A stretch of 64,000 nucleotides of DNA from an uncultured Shimia sp. (lineage in GTDB: Bacteria; Pseudomonadota; Alphaproteobacteria; Rhodobacterales; Rhodobacteraceae): NCBI GenBank assembly GCA_937897325.1, contig CALCOY010000014.1:1-64000 (forward strand). The letters run 5' to 3'. The notes beneath the pieces were generated by a model. The model had not been told where the DNA came from, did not search any database, and was given only the letters and a program-made list of their open reading frames with translations. Each line of letters begins with the position of its first letter. The first letter of the stretch is position 1. The position numbers and the translations under genes were made by a program. Positions 28,070 through 38,564 of the stretch are shown here, in pieces.

Positions 28070-29094
28070 TCTTTCTGCGCTATGCGGTCTACCGGCTGCT
28101 GACGATGGTGATGACGCTATGGGTCGTGTCAATCCTCATCTTCGTCATCATTAATCTGCCCCCCGGCGATTATCTTTCAAACCAGATCGCCGAGCTGCGC
28201 GCGACCGGCCAAGCAGAAGGCGTCGCCAAGGCGGAGTTTCTGCGCAAGGAATACGCTCTAGATAAACCGCTTTGGCAGCAATACCTCATATGGGTGGGCT
28301 TTGTCCCTGGCCCGCAGGGCTATTCGGGGCTGATCCAAGGGGATTTCGGCTGGTCATTTGAATTCGACCGACCTGTGTCAGAGGTCGTTGGCGACGCGCT
28401 GTGGCTTACCGTTCTGGTCAACGTCTCTGCTGTTTTGTTCGTTTACATCGTCGCCCTACCCCTGGGTGTGCTGGCTGCAGCGCGCTCGAAAACTTGGGTG
28501 GATTATTCTGCAGCCTTCGTGGGTTATCTGGGGCTTGCCACGCCAAATTTCCTGCTGGCGCTGATCCTATTTTACTATGGTAACAAATATCTCGGCCTGC
28601 CCATCGGAGGCATGATGGATCCATCCTTCGAGGGCCAACCGATGTCCTGGGCCAAGGTCCAATCCGTTCTCCTGCATCTGATCGTCCCGACCTTCGTGAT
28701 CGGCACATCAGGCGCTGCGGCGATGATGCAGCGATTGCGGGCCAACATGCTGGATGAGCTGTCGAAACCCTACGTTGAAACCGCAACCGCAAAGGGTTTG
28801 CCGCCCGCGCGGATGCTAACCAAGTATCCCTTGCGCATGGCCTTTAATCCATTCGTTGCCGATATTGGTAACTTATTGCCCGCTATGGTCTCAGGGTCGG
28901 TTTTGGTTTCCGTCGTATTGGGCTTACAGACCATCGGGCCGTCACTTTTGACCGCATTAAAATCACAGGATCAGTTCCTGGCCGGTTTCGTTCTGATGTT
29001 CGTGGCCCTTCTTACCCTCATCGGCACAATGATCTCTGACCTGCTGCTTGTCCTCCTGGACCCCAGGATCAAGTATGGGGAGCGCGCGCGATGA
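28066..29094 (+). CDS. Peptide-type ABC transporter permease (DppB/YejB-like)
   Basis: A 342-residue inner-membrane permease with six predicted helices and the N-terminal YAVYRLLTMVMTLWVVSILIF segment of the DppB class. The EAA-like loop around PYVETATAKGLPPARML docks on the ATPase. The first periplasmic region after PPGDY is longer than in DppB. It overlaps the binding-protein and second permease genes by 4 bases each, so the operon order is ATPase, binding protein, permease B, permease C. Confidence 0.9.
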   Translation: MIFLRYAVYRLLTMVMTLWVVSILIFVIINLPPGDYLSNQIAELRATGQAEGVAKAEFLRKEYALDKPLWQQYLIWVGFVPGPQGYSGLIQGDFGWSFEFDRPVSEVVGDALWLTVLVNVSAVLFVYIVALPLGVLAAARSKTWVDYSAAFVGYLGLATPNFLLALILFYYGNKYLGLPIGGMMDPSFEGQPMSWAKVQSVLLHLIVPTFVIGTSGAAAMMQRLRANMLDELSKPYVETATAKGLPPARMLTKYPLRMAFNPFVADIGNLLPAMVSGSVLVSVVLGLQTIGPSLLTALKSQDQFLAGFVLMFVALLTLIGTMISDLLLVLLDPRIKYGERAR

Positions 29095-30245
29095 GCATGC
29101 AGCCAGATGGACGCTACATCGACAATGCGCCCTATGATCCCGCGATCGATCTCTCGGCGATTGACCGGGAGGACATGGATGCCTCAAATGCGCGGCTGGT
29201 CTGGCGCAAGTTCCGGCGGCATCGTCTGGGCCTGATTTCGGGCGTTTTCCTCGCGCTTTGCTACATCGTGCTGCCCTTTGCAGGCTTCATCGCGCCCTAT
29301 ACGCCGAACGAACGCAGCGCCGATTTTCTTTATCACCCGCCGCAAGACATTCGCTTCTGGCATGAGGGCGAATTCATCGGACCCTACGTCTATCCTACGA
29401 CGGCCGTGGCCGATCTGGAGAATTTCCGTTGGAGCTACGATGTCGACGAAACGCGCCCCATGCCGCTGCAGTTCTTTTGCCAGGGCTCGACTTACAGTAT
29501 TGCGGGATTCATTCCGAGCAACACGCATCTTGTCTGCGCCCCGGTAGGAGCCACCCTGTTTCTTTGGGGATCGGATCGGTTGGGCCGCGACGTCTTCAGC
29601 CGGATACTTTACGGCGCACAGCTTTCGCTGACCGTGGGCTTGATAGGTATCACGGTCTCTTTCGCGTTGGGCATCTTCTTTGGGGCAATCGCAGGGTACT
29701 TCGGCGGGGCGCTTGATTGGACGATCCAGCGCGCGATCGAGGTTTTGCGATCCCTGCCGGAACTGCCCTTGTGGCTGGCTCTGTCGGCTGCTGTACCCTC
29801 GAATTGGGGCCCAGTGGCGGTATTCTTCATTATCTCGATAATCCTAGGGGTTCTCGATTGGCCTGGTCTCGCGCGGGCCGTGCGGGCCAAATTCCTGGCC
29901 CTGCGGGAAGAGGAATTCGTGCGTGCAGCAGAGATGATGGGGGCGAGGCCTGGGCGGATCATCATGCGACATATGCTGCCCAACTTCTCAAGCCATCTGA
30001 TCGCGTCTGCGACTTTGTCAATCCCCGCAATGATCCTGGGCGAGACGGCACTGTCATTCCTCGGCCTGGGACTGCGCGCGCCAGCGGTATCATGGGGGGT
30101 GATGCTGAACGACGCCCAGAACCTCGCCTCGATCGAGATTTATCCATGGACGGCTATTCCGATGCTGCCAATCATCGTGGTCGTGTTGGCCTTCAACTTC
30201 CTTGGCGACGGGTTGCGCGACAGTCTGGATCCCTACAAAGACTAA
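29091..30245 (+). CDS. Peptide-type ABC transporter permease (DppC/YejE-like)
   Basis: A 384-residue inner-membrane permease. After a cytoplasmic tail and one helix (near residues 50-70) there is an extended periplasmic segment of about 100 residues before the transport domain, which contains GSDRLGRDVFSRILYGAQLS and the EAA loop EEFVRAAEMMGARPGRIIMRH. This is the C-type partner of the upstream permease. The extended periplasmic loop is larger than in DppC and shared with YejE-like proteins. The gene ends in a 4-base overlap with the convergent FrhB-family gene. Confidence 0.9.
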   Translation: MSMQPDGRYIDNAPYDPAIDLSAIDREDMDASNARLVWRKFRRHRLGLISGVFLALCYIVLPFAGFIAPYTPNERSADFLYHPPQDIRFWHEGEFIGPYVYPTTAVADLENFRWSYDVDETRPMPLQFFCQGSTYSIAGFIPSNTHLVCAPVGATLFLWGSDRLGRDVFSRILYGAQLSLTVGLIGITVSFALGIFFGAIAGYFGGALDWTIQRAIEVLRSLPELPLWLALSAAVPSNWGPVAVFFIISIILGVLDWPGLARAVRAKFLALREEEFVRAAEMMGARPGRIIMRHMLPNFSSHLIASATLSIPAMILGETALSFLGLGLRAPAVSWGVMLNDAQNLASIEIYPWTAIPMLPIIVVVLAFNFLGDGLRDSLDPYKD

Positions 30246-31420
30246 CGCCGCTCGTCATCCTTTGGCGTCAAATCATAGGGCTCCGCGATCTTCCAAACGT
30301 GGTCCGGCACCATGTTTTTCACTTTCGCAGGCATGGCGCGACGAAGGTGCAGGATGGTCTCGGCTGCCTTCATCTCGACCCGCGCACGGGCAAATTCGAG
30401 GCCGCGCGGACCAATGCGGGGTTGCAGAAAGCTAACGATAGGTCGGACCCAATCGGGCATCCGCCGCAAGGGCAAGCCACCGGCCGCACGTTCGGTGTTT
30501 GCGACAAAGCCTTTCACCGCGCCCATCCGTTTGCCCTTGCTGCCGGGTTCGGAGAGGATGATCTCATCCCCCATTGCCGCGAGCATCCGCGCGCCACGAC
30601 CATTGCGCACGATCAGCCACTGGTCTCCTTCACCGCCCATATAGCCCACCGTGATGTCGGCCAATGCATTGGTGTAGTCTACACAGGTGCGGCACGTCAG
30701 AGGAAAGAAATCGGACGGCAGATCCGATATCGGCAAAGACAGAAACGGGATCGTGCACGTCCGCCCGTCGTCATAGCGCAACTCAACCCGGTAGTCGGCG
30801 CGAAACTCCAGATAGCTGATCGTGTGAGGATCCTTATCCAGCAGGGCCAGGAATTTGTGGAAATTCTCCGTCGTCGTGTTGTCGGAACAAGGTGTGCCGA
30901 TCACCAAAACCTCCAGACCAAGCTCCGCCTCTAAAGATCGGAGCGCATAGATCTGACAGGGGATACCAATCACCGCGATCCGTTCCATGTTTCGCGCGCG
31001 CACCTCGTCCAGCAGGGCCAATAAAGGCGCGTAACCCATTCGCATGCCCCGCGCCTTCGCCATATCCATCGGATCCGTGATGACTACGGGCTTTGGTTTC
31101 CAACGGTCGCCAGCGTCGGACACAACAGTCAGAACAGCCTCGACCACATTGTCTTCCAACAGGCGTGCGGCAAGCGAGGTCGTTATCCCGGTCCACTGGG
31201 CACCCACTTTGGGCCGTGCCATCCGCGCGCGATACATCGCCTGGAACGGACCGAAAAACGTCTCATCGCCATCGGCACGTGCCCGACCATGCACGGCCTC
31301 TTCAAGCCTTGGATAGTCCGGCTTTATAAACTGACACGCCCGACCGCAAGCCCCAGGATCTGCCGACCGCGACACCCCGCAATCCGTGCAAAGGGCGCGT
31401 GCGGGCGGATCATGTTTCAT
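30242..31420 (-). CDS. FrhB-family flavo-iron-sulphur protein, BciB-like
   Basis: A 392-residue protein of the coenzyme F420 hydrogenase/dehydrogenase beta-subunit family. Cysteines in [30 protein letters not shown] and [11 protein letters not shown] could ligate Fe-S clusters, and [16 protein letters not shown] is characteristic of the subgroup that includes BciB-type 8-vinyl (proto)chlorophyllide reductases of cyanobacteria and green bacteria. No other pigment-synthesis gene is in the window, so the true substrate is uncertain and another redox role is possible. It overlaps nadK upstream by 4 bases, so the two are translated together. Confidence 0.8.
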   Translation of the reverse strand: MKHDPPARALCTDCGVSRSADPGACGRACQFIKPDYPRLEEAVHGRARADGDETFFGPFQAMYRARMARPKVGAQWTGITTSLAARLLEDNVVEAVLTVVSDAGDRWKPKPVVITDPMDMAKARGMRMGYAPLLALLDEVRARNMERIAVIGIPCQIYALRSLEAELGLEVLVIGTPCSDNTTTENFHKFLALLDKDPHTISYLEFRADYRVELRYDDGRTCTIPFLSLPISDLPSDFFPLTCRTCVDYTNALADITVGYMGGEGDQWLIVRNGRGARMLAAMGDEIILSEPGSKGKRMGAVKGFVANTERAAGGLPLRRMPDWVRPIVSFLQPRIGPRGLEFARARVEMKAAETILHLRRAMPAKVKNMVPDHVWKIAEPYDLTPKDDERR

Positions 31421-32178
31421 GTGAATTGTTCGCTGATCAGTCGTTCTTCCAACCCGTGCCCAGGATCAAAAAGGATGCGGTGCACGATGGTCGAGTCGGA
31501 TTCGATCACAACCGACGCGATGTTAGCAAATGCCCGCGAGTCGGCTTCGGCCATGACCGGGCGCTTCTCAGGCTCTAGCACATCGAACCGGACCCGCGCG
31601 GTCTTGGGCAGCAAAGCCCCGCGCCAGCGCCTCGGCCGGAAGGCGGCGACAGCCGTGAGGGCCAGTACGTCCGACCCGATCGGCAGCACAGGACCATGAG
31701 CGGAATAATTGTATGCCGTCGAGCCAGCAGGCGTGCAAACCAGCGCCCCGTCACACACCAATTCGTCCAGTCGTAAGCGGCCATCCACCGTTATGCGCAG
31801 TTTGGCAGCCTGCGGTCCGGCGCGCAAAAGCGAAACCTCATTGATGGCAAGCGCTTTATGGCTCTTGCCGTCAACGCCCGTCGTGCGCATTGACAACGGG
31901 TTCAGATCCGCCTCTTCGGCCGCCGCGAGTCGTTCCTCAAGATCGCTTTCGCTATATTCGTTCATCAGAAACCCGATCGTGCCGCGATTCATCCCATAGA
32001 CCGGTGCCGCCAGGTGTTCGGTGCCGTGCAGGGTCTGTAGCATGAAGCCGTCCCCCCCAAGCGCGACAATCACATCGGCCTCGTCCAGCGGAGCATCGCC
32101 ATATCGCCCGATCAGAGCGGCCCGTGCCGTTTGCGCGACAGGCGCGCGGCTCGCACAGAAGGCGATATTCAGCCCCAT
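31417..32178 (-). CDS. nadK: NAD kinase
   Basis: A 253-residue ATP-NAD kinase that makes NADP+ in the cytoplasm. The GGDG motif lies at residues 41-44 ([10 protein letters not shown]), followed by [12 protein letters not shown], the NE pair in [11 protein letters not shown] and [18 protein letters not shown]-type active-site residues (here [20 protein letters not shown]). I start at the ATG at 32178, preceded by an AGGAAA ribosome site; an upstream in-frame start would add 13 residues. It is followed by the BciB-like gene with a 4-base overlap. Confidence 0.93.
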   Translation of the reverse strand: MGLNIAFCASRAPVAQTARAALIGRYGDAPLDEADVIVALGGDGFMLQTLHGTEHLAAPVYGMNRGTIGFLMNEYSESDLEERLAAAEEADLNPLSMRTTGVDGKSHKALAINEVSLLRAGPQAAKLRITVDGRLRLDELVCDGALVCTPAGSTAYNYSAHGPVLPIGSDVLALTAVAAFRPRRWRGALLPKTARVRFDVLEPEKRPVMAEADSRAFANIASVVIESDSTIVHRILFDPGHGLEERLISEQFT

Positions 32179-32346
32179 GGAAAAATTTCCTGTCGTGGTC
32201 TTTCTGCGCCGAAACAATCATATTTGCCGCAGGGACACCAGCATTGCCGCGATATCCCGTCACCTGGTCGCTTTACATCCTTTCCGCCCTAGCTCGTTTC
32301 CGATAGGAAACGGCTCGACTCAGGACTGACAAGGGAGAGTGCCCAG

Positions 32347-33642
32347 ATGAACGCCCCCCACCGCAACGATGGTTTTTTCACGCAAAGCCTTGCCGAACGC
32401 GATCCAGAGCTTTGTGGATCGATCCGGGATGAACTGGGCCGCCAGCGTGATGAAATCGAGCTGATCGCCTCGGAAAACATCGTCTCCGCCGCCGTCATGG
32501 AAGCGCAAGGCAGCGTGATGACTAACAAATACGCCGAAGGTTATCCCGGGCGCCGGTATTACGGCGGATGTCAGTTCGTCGATTTAGCCGAAAGGCTCGC
32601 GATTGAGCGAGCCTGCAAGCTGTTCGGTGTGGCCTATGCAAATGTGCAGCCCAACAGCGGTAGCCAAGCGAACCAGGGGGTTTTTCAGGCGCTCCTGAAA
32701 CCCGGTGATACGATCCTCGGCATGTCGCTTGATGCAGGTGGCCACTTGACTCATGGAGCTAAGCCCAACCAATCGGGCAAATGGTTTAACGCCGTACAAT
32801 ACGGGGTTAAACGCGACACACTGGACATTGATTATGACCAGATCGCAGCTCTTGCGGCCGCGCATAAACCGCAGATGATCATCGCAGGCGGTTCGGCCAT
32901 CCCACGTCATATCGACTTTTCAAAAATGCGCGAGATTGCCGACAGCGTGGGCGCTTGGCTGCTCGCCGATGTCGCCCACTTTGCCGGGCTGATTGCAGCA
33001 GGTGAGTATCCCGATCCCTTCCCGCATGTTCATGTGGCCACGACCACGACCCACAAAACATTGCGCGGGCCGCGAGGTGGGATGATCCTGACCAATGACG
33101 AGGCATTGGCGAAGAAGTTCAATTCAGCAATCTTCCCCGGCATTCAGGGCGGGCCTTTGATGCATGTGATTGCGGCCAAGGCAGTGGCCTTCGGCGAGGC
33201 CCTTGAACCCGGCTTCAAGACCTACATTGAGCAAGTGATCAAAAATGCCCAAGCCCTTGCAGATCAACTACACAAAGGTGGGCTGGACACCGTTACGCAC
33301 GGTACGGACAGCCATGTGTTACTGGTTGATCTGCGACCCAAAGGCGTAAAGGGAAACGCGACAGAACAATCACTCGGCCGGGCGCATATTACGTGCAATA
33401 AGAACGGCGTGCCCTTCGACGACGAAAAGCCAACGATCACAAGCGGGATCCGCCTCGGTTCGCCCGCAGGTACGACCCGCGGCTTCGGAGAGCCGGAGTT
33501 TCGCCAGATCGGTGACTGGATCAACGAAGTCGTTGATGGCCTCGCGGCGAACGGTGTCGATGGCAACGGCACGGTCGAGGAGAAGGTGAAAGGCGAGGTC
33601 GCAGAGCTTTGTGCGCGCTTTCCGCTTTATCCAAACCTCTGA
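32347..33642 (+). CDS. glyA: Serine hydroxymethyltransferase
   Basis: A 431-residue pyridoxal-phosphate enzyme that interconverts serine plus tetrahydrofolate with glycine plus methylene-tetrahydrofolate. The N-terminal [11 protein letters not shown], the [13 protein letters not shown] signature, [11 protein letters not shown] and the PLP lysine in [13 protein letters not shown] (Lys at residue 237) are all intact. A GGGAGA ribosome site precedes the ATG. It is divergent from nadK and followed by a hairpin shared with the convergent membrane-protein gene. Confidence 0.97.
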   Translation: MNAPHRNDGFFTQSLAERDPELCGSIRDELGRQRDEIELIASENIVSAAVMEAQGSVMTNKYAEGYPGRRYYGGCQFVDLAERLAIERACKLFGVAYANVQPNSGSQANQGVFQALLKPGDTILGMSLDAGGHLTHGAKPNQSGKWFNAVQYGVKRDTLDIDYDQIAALAAAHKPQMIIAGGSAIPRHIDFSKMREIADSVGAWLLADVAHFAGLIAAGEYPDPFPHVHVATTTTHKTLRGPRGGMILTNDEALAKKFNSAIFPGIQGGPLMHVIAAKAVAFGEALEPGFKTYIEQVIKNAQALADQLHKGGLDTVTHGTDSHVLLVDLRPKGVKGNATEQSLGRAHITCNKNGVPFDDEKPTITSGIRLGSPAGTTRGFGEPEFRQIGDWINEVVDGLAANGVDGNGTVEEKVKGEVAELCARFPLYPNL

Positions 33643-33650
33643 CTTTTTCT

Positions 33651-33675
33651 GGGTGACCAGTCCGGCTGGTCACCC
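33651..33675. terminator. Hairpin between glyA and the convergent gene
   Basis: GGGTGACCAG pairs with CTGGTCACCC across a 5-base loop, a perfect 10-bp stem, 8 bases after the glyA stop and overlapping the last codons of the convergent gene. There is no T-run after it on either strand, so it is a non-canonical, possibly bidirectional, terminator. Confidence 0.5.
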
Positions 33676-34047
33676 TGCCGTTCCGGACCAGTAGATCCAA
33701 GCGACGAACGCCACCAACACAATCAACAGGTTGAACGCGATAACAGCGGCCAGATTGAGGCGCCTGTTGCGACGTTCCTCATTTTTGTTGATGGCTGTCA
33801 GATGTTCCATAATCACAGCTTCTGCCTTTTGCAGATTGTCTGGCCCCACTTGACGGACCAGCTTCGGATTGCCTGCCATTTTGACGGCCTTAGCGATCTT
33901 AAGCGCATCCGTCCGAAGAGGTTTCGGCAACCGCCGCCCCGCCTGAGACACCGCCTTGTCCAGCGTGCGCCCCTTTGTGCCAAGATGTGCCGCCAAGGCG
34001 TCCCGGATCCGCGTGGCGCTGGCTTCGATGTCATAGCTGCTGCTCAT
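33670..34047 (-). CDS. Hypothetical protein with C-terminal membrane anchor
   Basis: A 125-residue protein I do not recognise. Residues 1-95 are helical, charged and soluble-looking (SATRIRDALAAHLG, then RTLDKAVSQAGRRLPKPLR), and a single hydrophobic helix near residues 98-120 ends in WIYWSGTAG. It is probably a tail-anchored inner-membrane protein facing the cytoplasm. It is convergent with glyA and divergent from the hydrolase gene. Confidence 0.75.
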   Translation of the reverse strand: MSSSYDIEASATRIRDALAAHLGTKGRTLDKAVSQAGRRLPKPLRTDALKIAKAVKMAGNPKLVRQVGPDNLQKAEAVIMEHLTAINKNEERRNRRLNLAAVIAFNLLIVLVAFVAWIYWSGTAG

Positions 34048-34124
34048 GGTGTGTCTCTAGCTTCACTTGCAAGGGGCCTCAATCCCTCTGGCCTGTGCGG
34101 ATCGGACGCGCTACGCCTCTGCTC

Positions 34125-34889
34125 ATGCTGGACTATGCGACATATGGATCGGGACCGGGACGGCTCTTGCTGATCGCACATGGACTTTTCGGCTCGGGCC
34201 GGAATTGGGGTGTCATCGCCAAAAGGCTTTCAAACGAAAGAACCGTCGTCACAGTCGACATGCGCAATCACGGTAATTCGCCGTGGTTCGACACACATTC
34301 CTACCCCGATCTGGCGGCGGATCTGGCCGAGGTGATCGCAGATATAGGTGAACCGGTCGATGTGATCGGCCATTCGATGGGTGGCAAGGCCGCGATGATC
34401 CTTGCCCTCGACAGTCCAAAATCTGTGCATAATCTGCTGATCGGCGATATTGCGCCGGTAGCCTACGGACATGATCAAAGCCAATTCATCGCCGCCATGC
34501 GTGCGGTGGATCTGGAAAAGGTCGGTCGCCGCTCTGACGCCGAAACGCAGCTTGCTGCCCTCGGGATCGAAACCGCATTGATTTCGTTTTTCACACAATC
34601 CCTGGATGTGGCGGGAAAACGCTGGCGACTAAATCTGGATGTTCTTTCGGAAGAGATGCCCAAGATACTGGGCTTTCCAGACCGATCCGACGTGTTTCAA
34701 GGCAGAACGCTTTTCCTGTCTGGAGGTCGGTCGGACTATGTGCTGCCAGCCTATCGCCAAACGATCACCGGGCTTTTTCCCAAGGCGCGCTTCGCCAAAC
34801 TGAACAAGGCAGGCCATTGGCTTCACGCGGATGATCCGCGCGGGTTCGAGACCGCCGCACGTGTTTTCTTTGACGCTGCTTCCTCTTGA
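34125..34889 (+). CDS. Alpha/beta hydrolase
   Basis: A 254-residue alpha/beta-hydrolase. The oxyanion segment LIAHGLFGSGRNWG, the nucleophile elbow VIGHSMGGKAAM (Ser near residue 88), an acidic residue in LFLSGGRSDYV and the catalytic histidine in NKAGHWLHADDP complete the triad. The layout matches YbfF-type esterases. I take the ATG at 34125 because the protein then begins right before the first strand; the open frame extends further upstream without homology-like content. The substrate is unknown. Confidence 0.88.
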   Translation: MLDYATYGSGPGRLLLIAHGLFGSGRNWGVIAKRLSNERTVVTVDMRNHGNSPWFDTHSYPDLAADLAEVIADIGEPVDVIGHSMGGKAAMILALDSPKSVHNLLIGDIAPVAYGHDQSQFIAAMRAVDLEKVGRRSDAETQLAALGIETALISFFTQSLDVAGKRWRLNLDVLSEEMPKILGFPDRSDVFQGRTLFLSGGRSDYVLPAYRQTITGLFPKARFAKLNKAGHWLHADDPRGFETAARVFFDAASS

Positions 34890-34937
34890 CCCACCCGTCA
34901 AGCTTACCCAGATTTAAAGGTTAATGAACAATCCTGC

Positions 34938-36203
34938 ATGGGTGGAAGGGAGATGTGGGACAAACTGCTCGACCGCTTTCTCAGAGGATTTGTCGTAAGT
35001 GGACGGCTTTCTGTGACCTTTCCGGATGGCACCTGCCGAGACTACGGACAGGATAGCCAATTGTCGGCGCGCATCCAGATTCACGACACGCAAACGATCC
35101 GCGCGCTCAGCCTCAACCCGGAACTGGCTTTGGGCGAAGCCTACATGGACGAAAGGGTCACGCTGCAGAACACGACGCTTGATGACCTGATGCGCCTCCT
35201 GATCCGTTCACGGGAGAATGGGATCATGCCCGCGTGGTTGACAGCGGCAGATCGGATCCGACTGCACCTGCGCCGTTTTCTGCAGAAGAATGCACCTGGA
35301 ACAGCGCGGCGCAACGTGGCGCATCACTATGATATCTCGGATGATCTCTACCGGCTCTTTCTTGACGAGGATATGCAGTATTCCTGCGCCTACTTCACCG
35401 ATCCGGACATGAGCCTTGAGGCCGCACAGGCAGCGAAAAAGGCGCACATCGCCGCCAAATTGCGGCTGGAGCCGGGAATGCGCGTACTAGACATGGGATG
35501 TGGCTGGGGCGGCATGGCGTTAACGCTGGCACGGGACCATGGCGTCGAAGTGACAGGGATCACGCTGTCGGAAAACCAACTTTCCCGAGCCAGGACGCGC
35601 GCGACCGAAACAGGCCTTTCGGATCGGGTACACTTTCACCTGAAGGACTACCGGCATATCAAGGGACCCTTCGACCGGGTCGTGAGCGTCGGCATGTTCG
35701 AACATGTGGGACTTCCAAATTACGATACGTATTTTCGTTGCGTGGCCGACCTGCTCGCTCCAGACGGTATCGCCTTGATCCATACGATTGGGCGGTCGGC
35801 GCCACCCATCCCCACCAGCCCCTGGATCACGAAATACATCTTCCCGGGCGGCTATGTTCCGTCGCTGTCGGATGTCGCCCTTCCGATTGAGCGGGCCGGT
35901 CTTTGGCAGGCGGACATCGAGGTCTGGCGCCTCCACTACGCCCACACAATCCGACACTGGCGCGCCCGCTTCGATGCGAAAATCGACCAGGTCGAGGCGA
36001 TGTATGATCCACGGTTCGTGCGCATGTTCCGCTACTATCTGACAATTTGCATCATGGCATTTGAAGAGCAGATGCAGGGCGTCTATCAGTTCCAGCTTGC
36101 CCGAAGGAACGACTCCGTGCCGCTGACGCGGGACTATATTCTTGGCCTTACACATCCCTTGCGAACAGAATTGAAACACCAAAGACCAGAACCCGCAGAA
36201 TGA
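34938..36203 (+). CDS. cfa: Cyclopropane-fatty-acyl-phospholipid synthase family protein
   Basis: A 421-residue SAM-dependent methyltransferase of the Cfa/MMAS family that adds a methylene bridge to double bonds of membrane phospholipids. It has the N-terminal accessory domain, NVAHHYDISDDLYRLFLDED, the QYSCAYF motif, the SAM site VLDMGCGWGGMAL near residue 185 and the MFEHVG bicarbonate/active-site segment. An ATG at 34953 is an alternative start five codons downstream. It is convergent with mscS, with only 3 bases between the stops. Confidence 0.9.
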   Translation: MGGREMWDKLLDRFLRGFVVSGRLSVTFPDGTCRDYGQDSQLSARIQIHDTQTIRALSLNPELALGEAYMDERVTLQNTTLDDLMRLLIRSRENGIMPAWLTAADRIRLHLRRFLQKNAPGTARRNVAHHYDISDDLYRLFLDEDMQYSCAYFTDPDMSLEAAQAAKKAHIAAKLRLEPGMRVLDMGCGWGGMALTLARDHGVEVTGITLSENQLSRARTRATETGLSDRVHFHLKDYRHIKGPFDRVVSVGMFEHVGLPNYDTYFRCVADLLAPDGIALIHTIGRSAPPIPTSPWITKYIFPGGYVPSLSDVALPIERAGLWQADIEVWRLHYAHTIRHWRARFDAKIDQVEAMYDPRFVRMFRYYLTICIMAFEEQMQGVYQFQLARRNDSVPLTRDYILGLTHPLRTELKHQRPEPAE

Positions 36204-36206
36204 CGT

Positions 36207-38564
36207 CTAGCGGTCGTCCCCTCCAGCGGGGGCGAGATCTCCAGGCATGTCATCTTCTTCCATCGCGGCCTGCGCCGCAGCGGTTACGGCCTCTTTCTGA
36301 CGCGGCGTGAGGTTTTCCCCGTCACCTTCGGCCAGACGCACTGTCACCTCGCGATGCGCGAACTTGATGCCTTCACGTTCGAACAACGCACGGATCTCTT
36401 GATAGACCGTTTTGCGGATGACCCACTGATCCCCTGGTTTGCACATGAACTTCACCCGTATGATCATGGCGCTATCTTGCATCTCGATCACACCTTGGGA
36501 TTTTAGCGGCTGAATGAAGTCCTGACCGATCACGGGATGTTCCAGCAATTCGACGCCAAGGTTCTTGATCATCTTGCGCACCCGTTCGACATCTGTGTCA
36601 TAAGTTACCCGTAGCGGCAGTTTCATGATCACCCAATCGCGGGAATAGTTCGTCAGCACCTGGATTTCGCCGAAAGGAATGGTGTGCAGCGCACCCAGAT
36701 GATGGCGCAACTGGAAAGATCGGACCGAGATCCGCTCGACCGTGCCCTTCACGCCGCCCGTGTCGATGTATTCGCCCTTTCGAAAAGCATCATCGAACAA
36801 AAAGAACGCACCCGAGAAGATGTCGCGGACCAGCGACTGGGACCCAAAACCGATCGCCACGCCGACGATACCAGCACCGGCAAAGAGCGGCCCGACATTC
36901 ACACCAAGCTCCATCAGGGTGATCAAAGCGATCGTCACAACGATCACTGCAAGGATGAAATTGCGGAACAGCGGAAGAAGTGTTGCCAAGCGCGACGCAC
37001 TGGTCCCACCGCCCTCGTCGCCCAGTTCAACCTCTTGCACCTCGCCCTGCTCTTCAGCGATCTTGCTGTCGATCCAGATTCGAAAGGCGTTGTATGCCAC
37101 ATAGCCTATAAACAGGATCACGATGACATCTAGGGCCCGGTCGACCAGGCTTTCATTCATCGATGGCGTTTCAGGATCCCAGATCATGATAAAGGCGTAG
37201 ATTCCAGCCACAAAGGCCAGAATTCCGGCAACCCGCTTTGCGAGACCCTCGAATGTGCCGATCGCAGGTTTGGCACGGGCCGCAGGCACGACTGCTGCTT
37301 CGATTTGCGAAACTGCGTCTTCGTTGTCTTCATTCATCTCTCGCAATGCGCGGGCGCGGGAAAAGCTGCGTTCGATGAAGAAATTGATGATCCCGTAAAC
37401 CACGATAATCGTGGTGAGGATACCATATGCCCCAGAGATCAGCGGCACGCCGGACGGATTGCCGAGAACCAGATCGTAGGTAAATTCAACCCAGGCAAAG
37501 ACCAAATAGGCGAAGGCCAGCGGCAACCATAGCCGGGCAAGCACTCGTACAAGCCAACTGCAGTCCTGCTGGAGTTTGCCATGCCGCAGCGCTTTAGTGA
37601 TGGCGCGACGGTTTACGGTAACCAACAGAATGTTCAACAACATTAAGATAAAGGACATCAGTGAAGCGAGGAAAGCGTACACCTCGTAATTCAGGCCCAA
37701 TTCTCCGATCCAGATGCCGAAGAGAACCGCAAAAAAGCCAAGTGATGCAACAACCCAAAGCCAAACGAAAAGCCGCTTGGCATCCCGGTCTGTGAACAGT
37801 GGTATGCGGTATTGCGGCAAGTAGGGTGAGAGGATCATTCGCCAGATCCCCGCAACAATCCTGGACATGAAGTAGCCGATATTGATCAGGGCAACCGTGA
37901 ATTGCAGTGCTGTATCCTCTATCGGCCCATAAATGATCGCGCCCAGAACATAGGCCACGGCCATTGAGACAAGCGTGCCCGCCACACCCATGAAGAAGCG
38001 GTAGACAAGAAAGGGCATCTTCTCGACATAGCCTTGCGGATTTTCCCGGATGCGAGCCACCACATAGCGTTTGGCAAAGCGCTTGCCGAAGATCTGTGCT
38101 TCGAACACCATGCCGATGCTGAACAGCGCCAGGCTGATCACCAGCGCTTCGACATAAGCCATGATGGTCCCATCCGGGCTGGCCGCACGAAGGATGTAGA
38201 GCACCTCATTGAAGGCGTCGGGCAGATGGATGAGGCGATCAACCAATGCATCACGGAAAGCATTTGCATCCGTTTGAGCCTTCATCAGCATCGAGGCATC
38301 GACCGGATCCGTCGGTGTCTCTGCTGTCTGCGCGTTCGATTGGGACAGGATGTTTCCGGCCGGATCGATCACAATCACGCTCACACCATTTTCCGCAGCC
38401 GACCGCACAATCTCAGACACATCGTCTTCGGTGGTCTCTGCTTGCACGCCCGGCAACAGACTGCCCAAGCCCTGTGCCTGCGCCCCGTTCGCCAGCGCCC
38501 CGAATACGAGGGCTGCCAGCAGGAAAAAGATCTTGAAATAGGTCAAAAGGTGCCGTCCGTTCAA
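36207..38564 (-). CDS. Large mechanosensitive channel (MscS family)
   Basis: A protein of about 785 residues with a signal-like N-terminus (LLTYFKIFFLLAALVFGALA ending ANGAQAQ), a periplasmic segment and then about ten hydrophobic helices. The MscS pore and beta domain lie near residues 540-700: AGIVGVAIGFGSQSLVRDIF and GAFFLFDDAFRKGEYIDTGG. The C-terminus is acidic. It should open under membrane tension to release solutes. No ATG is available at the natural N-terminus; TTG codons at 38564 or 38549 are the likely starts, and the longer in-frame extension upstream runs antisense through the next gene. It is divergent from the glycan operon. Confidence 0.85.
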   Translation of the reverse strand: MNGRHLLTYFKIFFLLAALVFGALANGAQAQGLGSLLPGVQAETTEDDVSEIVRSAAENGVSVIVIDPAGNILSQSNAQTAETPTDPVDASMLMKAQTDANAFRDALVDRLIHLPDAFNEVLYILRAASPDGTIMAYVEALVISLALFSIGMVFEAQIFGKRFAKRYVVARIRENPQGYVEKMPFLVYRFFMGVAGTLVSMAVAYVLGAIIYGPIEDTALQFTVALINIGYFMSRIVAGIWRMILSPYLPQYRIPLFTDRDAKRLFVWLWVVASLGFFAVLFGIWIGELGLNYEVYAFLASLMSFILMLLNILLVTVNRRAITKALRHGKLQQDCSWLVRVLARLWLPLAFAYLVFAWVEFTYDLVLGNPSGVPLISGAYGILTTIIVVYGIINFFIERSFSRARALREMNEDNEDAVSQIEAAVVPAARAKPAIGTFEGLAKRVAGILAFVAGIYAFIMIWDPETPSMNESLVDRALDVIVILFIGYVAYNAFRIWIDSKIAEEQGEVQEVELGDEGGGTSASRLATLLPLFRNFILAVIVVTIALITLMELGVNVGPLFAGAGIVGVAIGFGSQSLVRDIFSGAFFLFDDAFRKGEYIDTGGVKGTVERISVRSFQLRHHLGALHTIPFGEIQVLTNYSRDWVIMKLPLRVTYDTDVERVRKMIKNLGVELLEHPVIGQDFIQPLKSQGVIEMQDSAMIIRVKFMCKPGDQWVIRKTVYQEIRALFEREGIKFAHREVTVRLAEGDGENLTPRQKEAVTAAAQAAMEEDDMPGDLAPAGGDDR

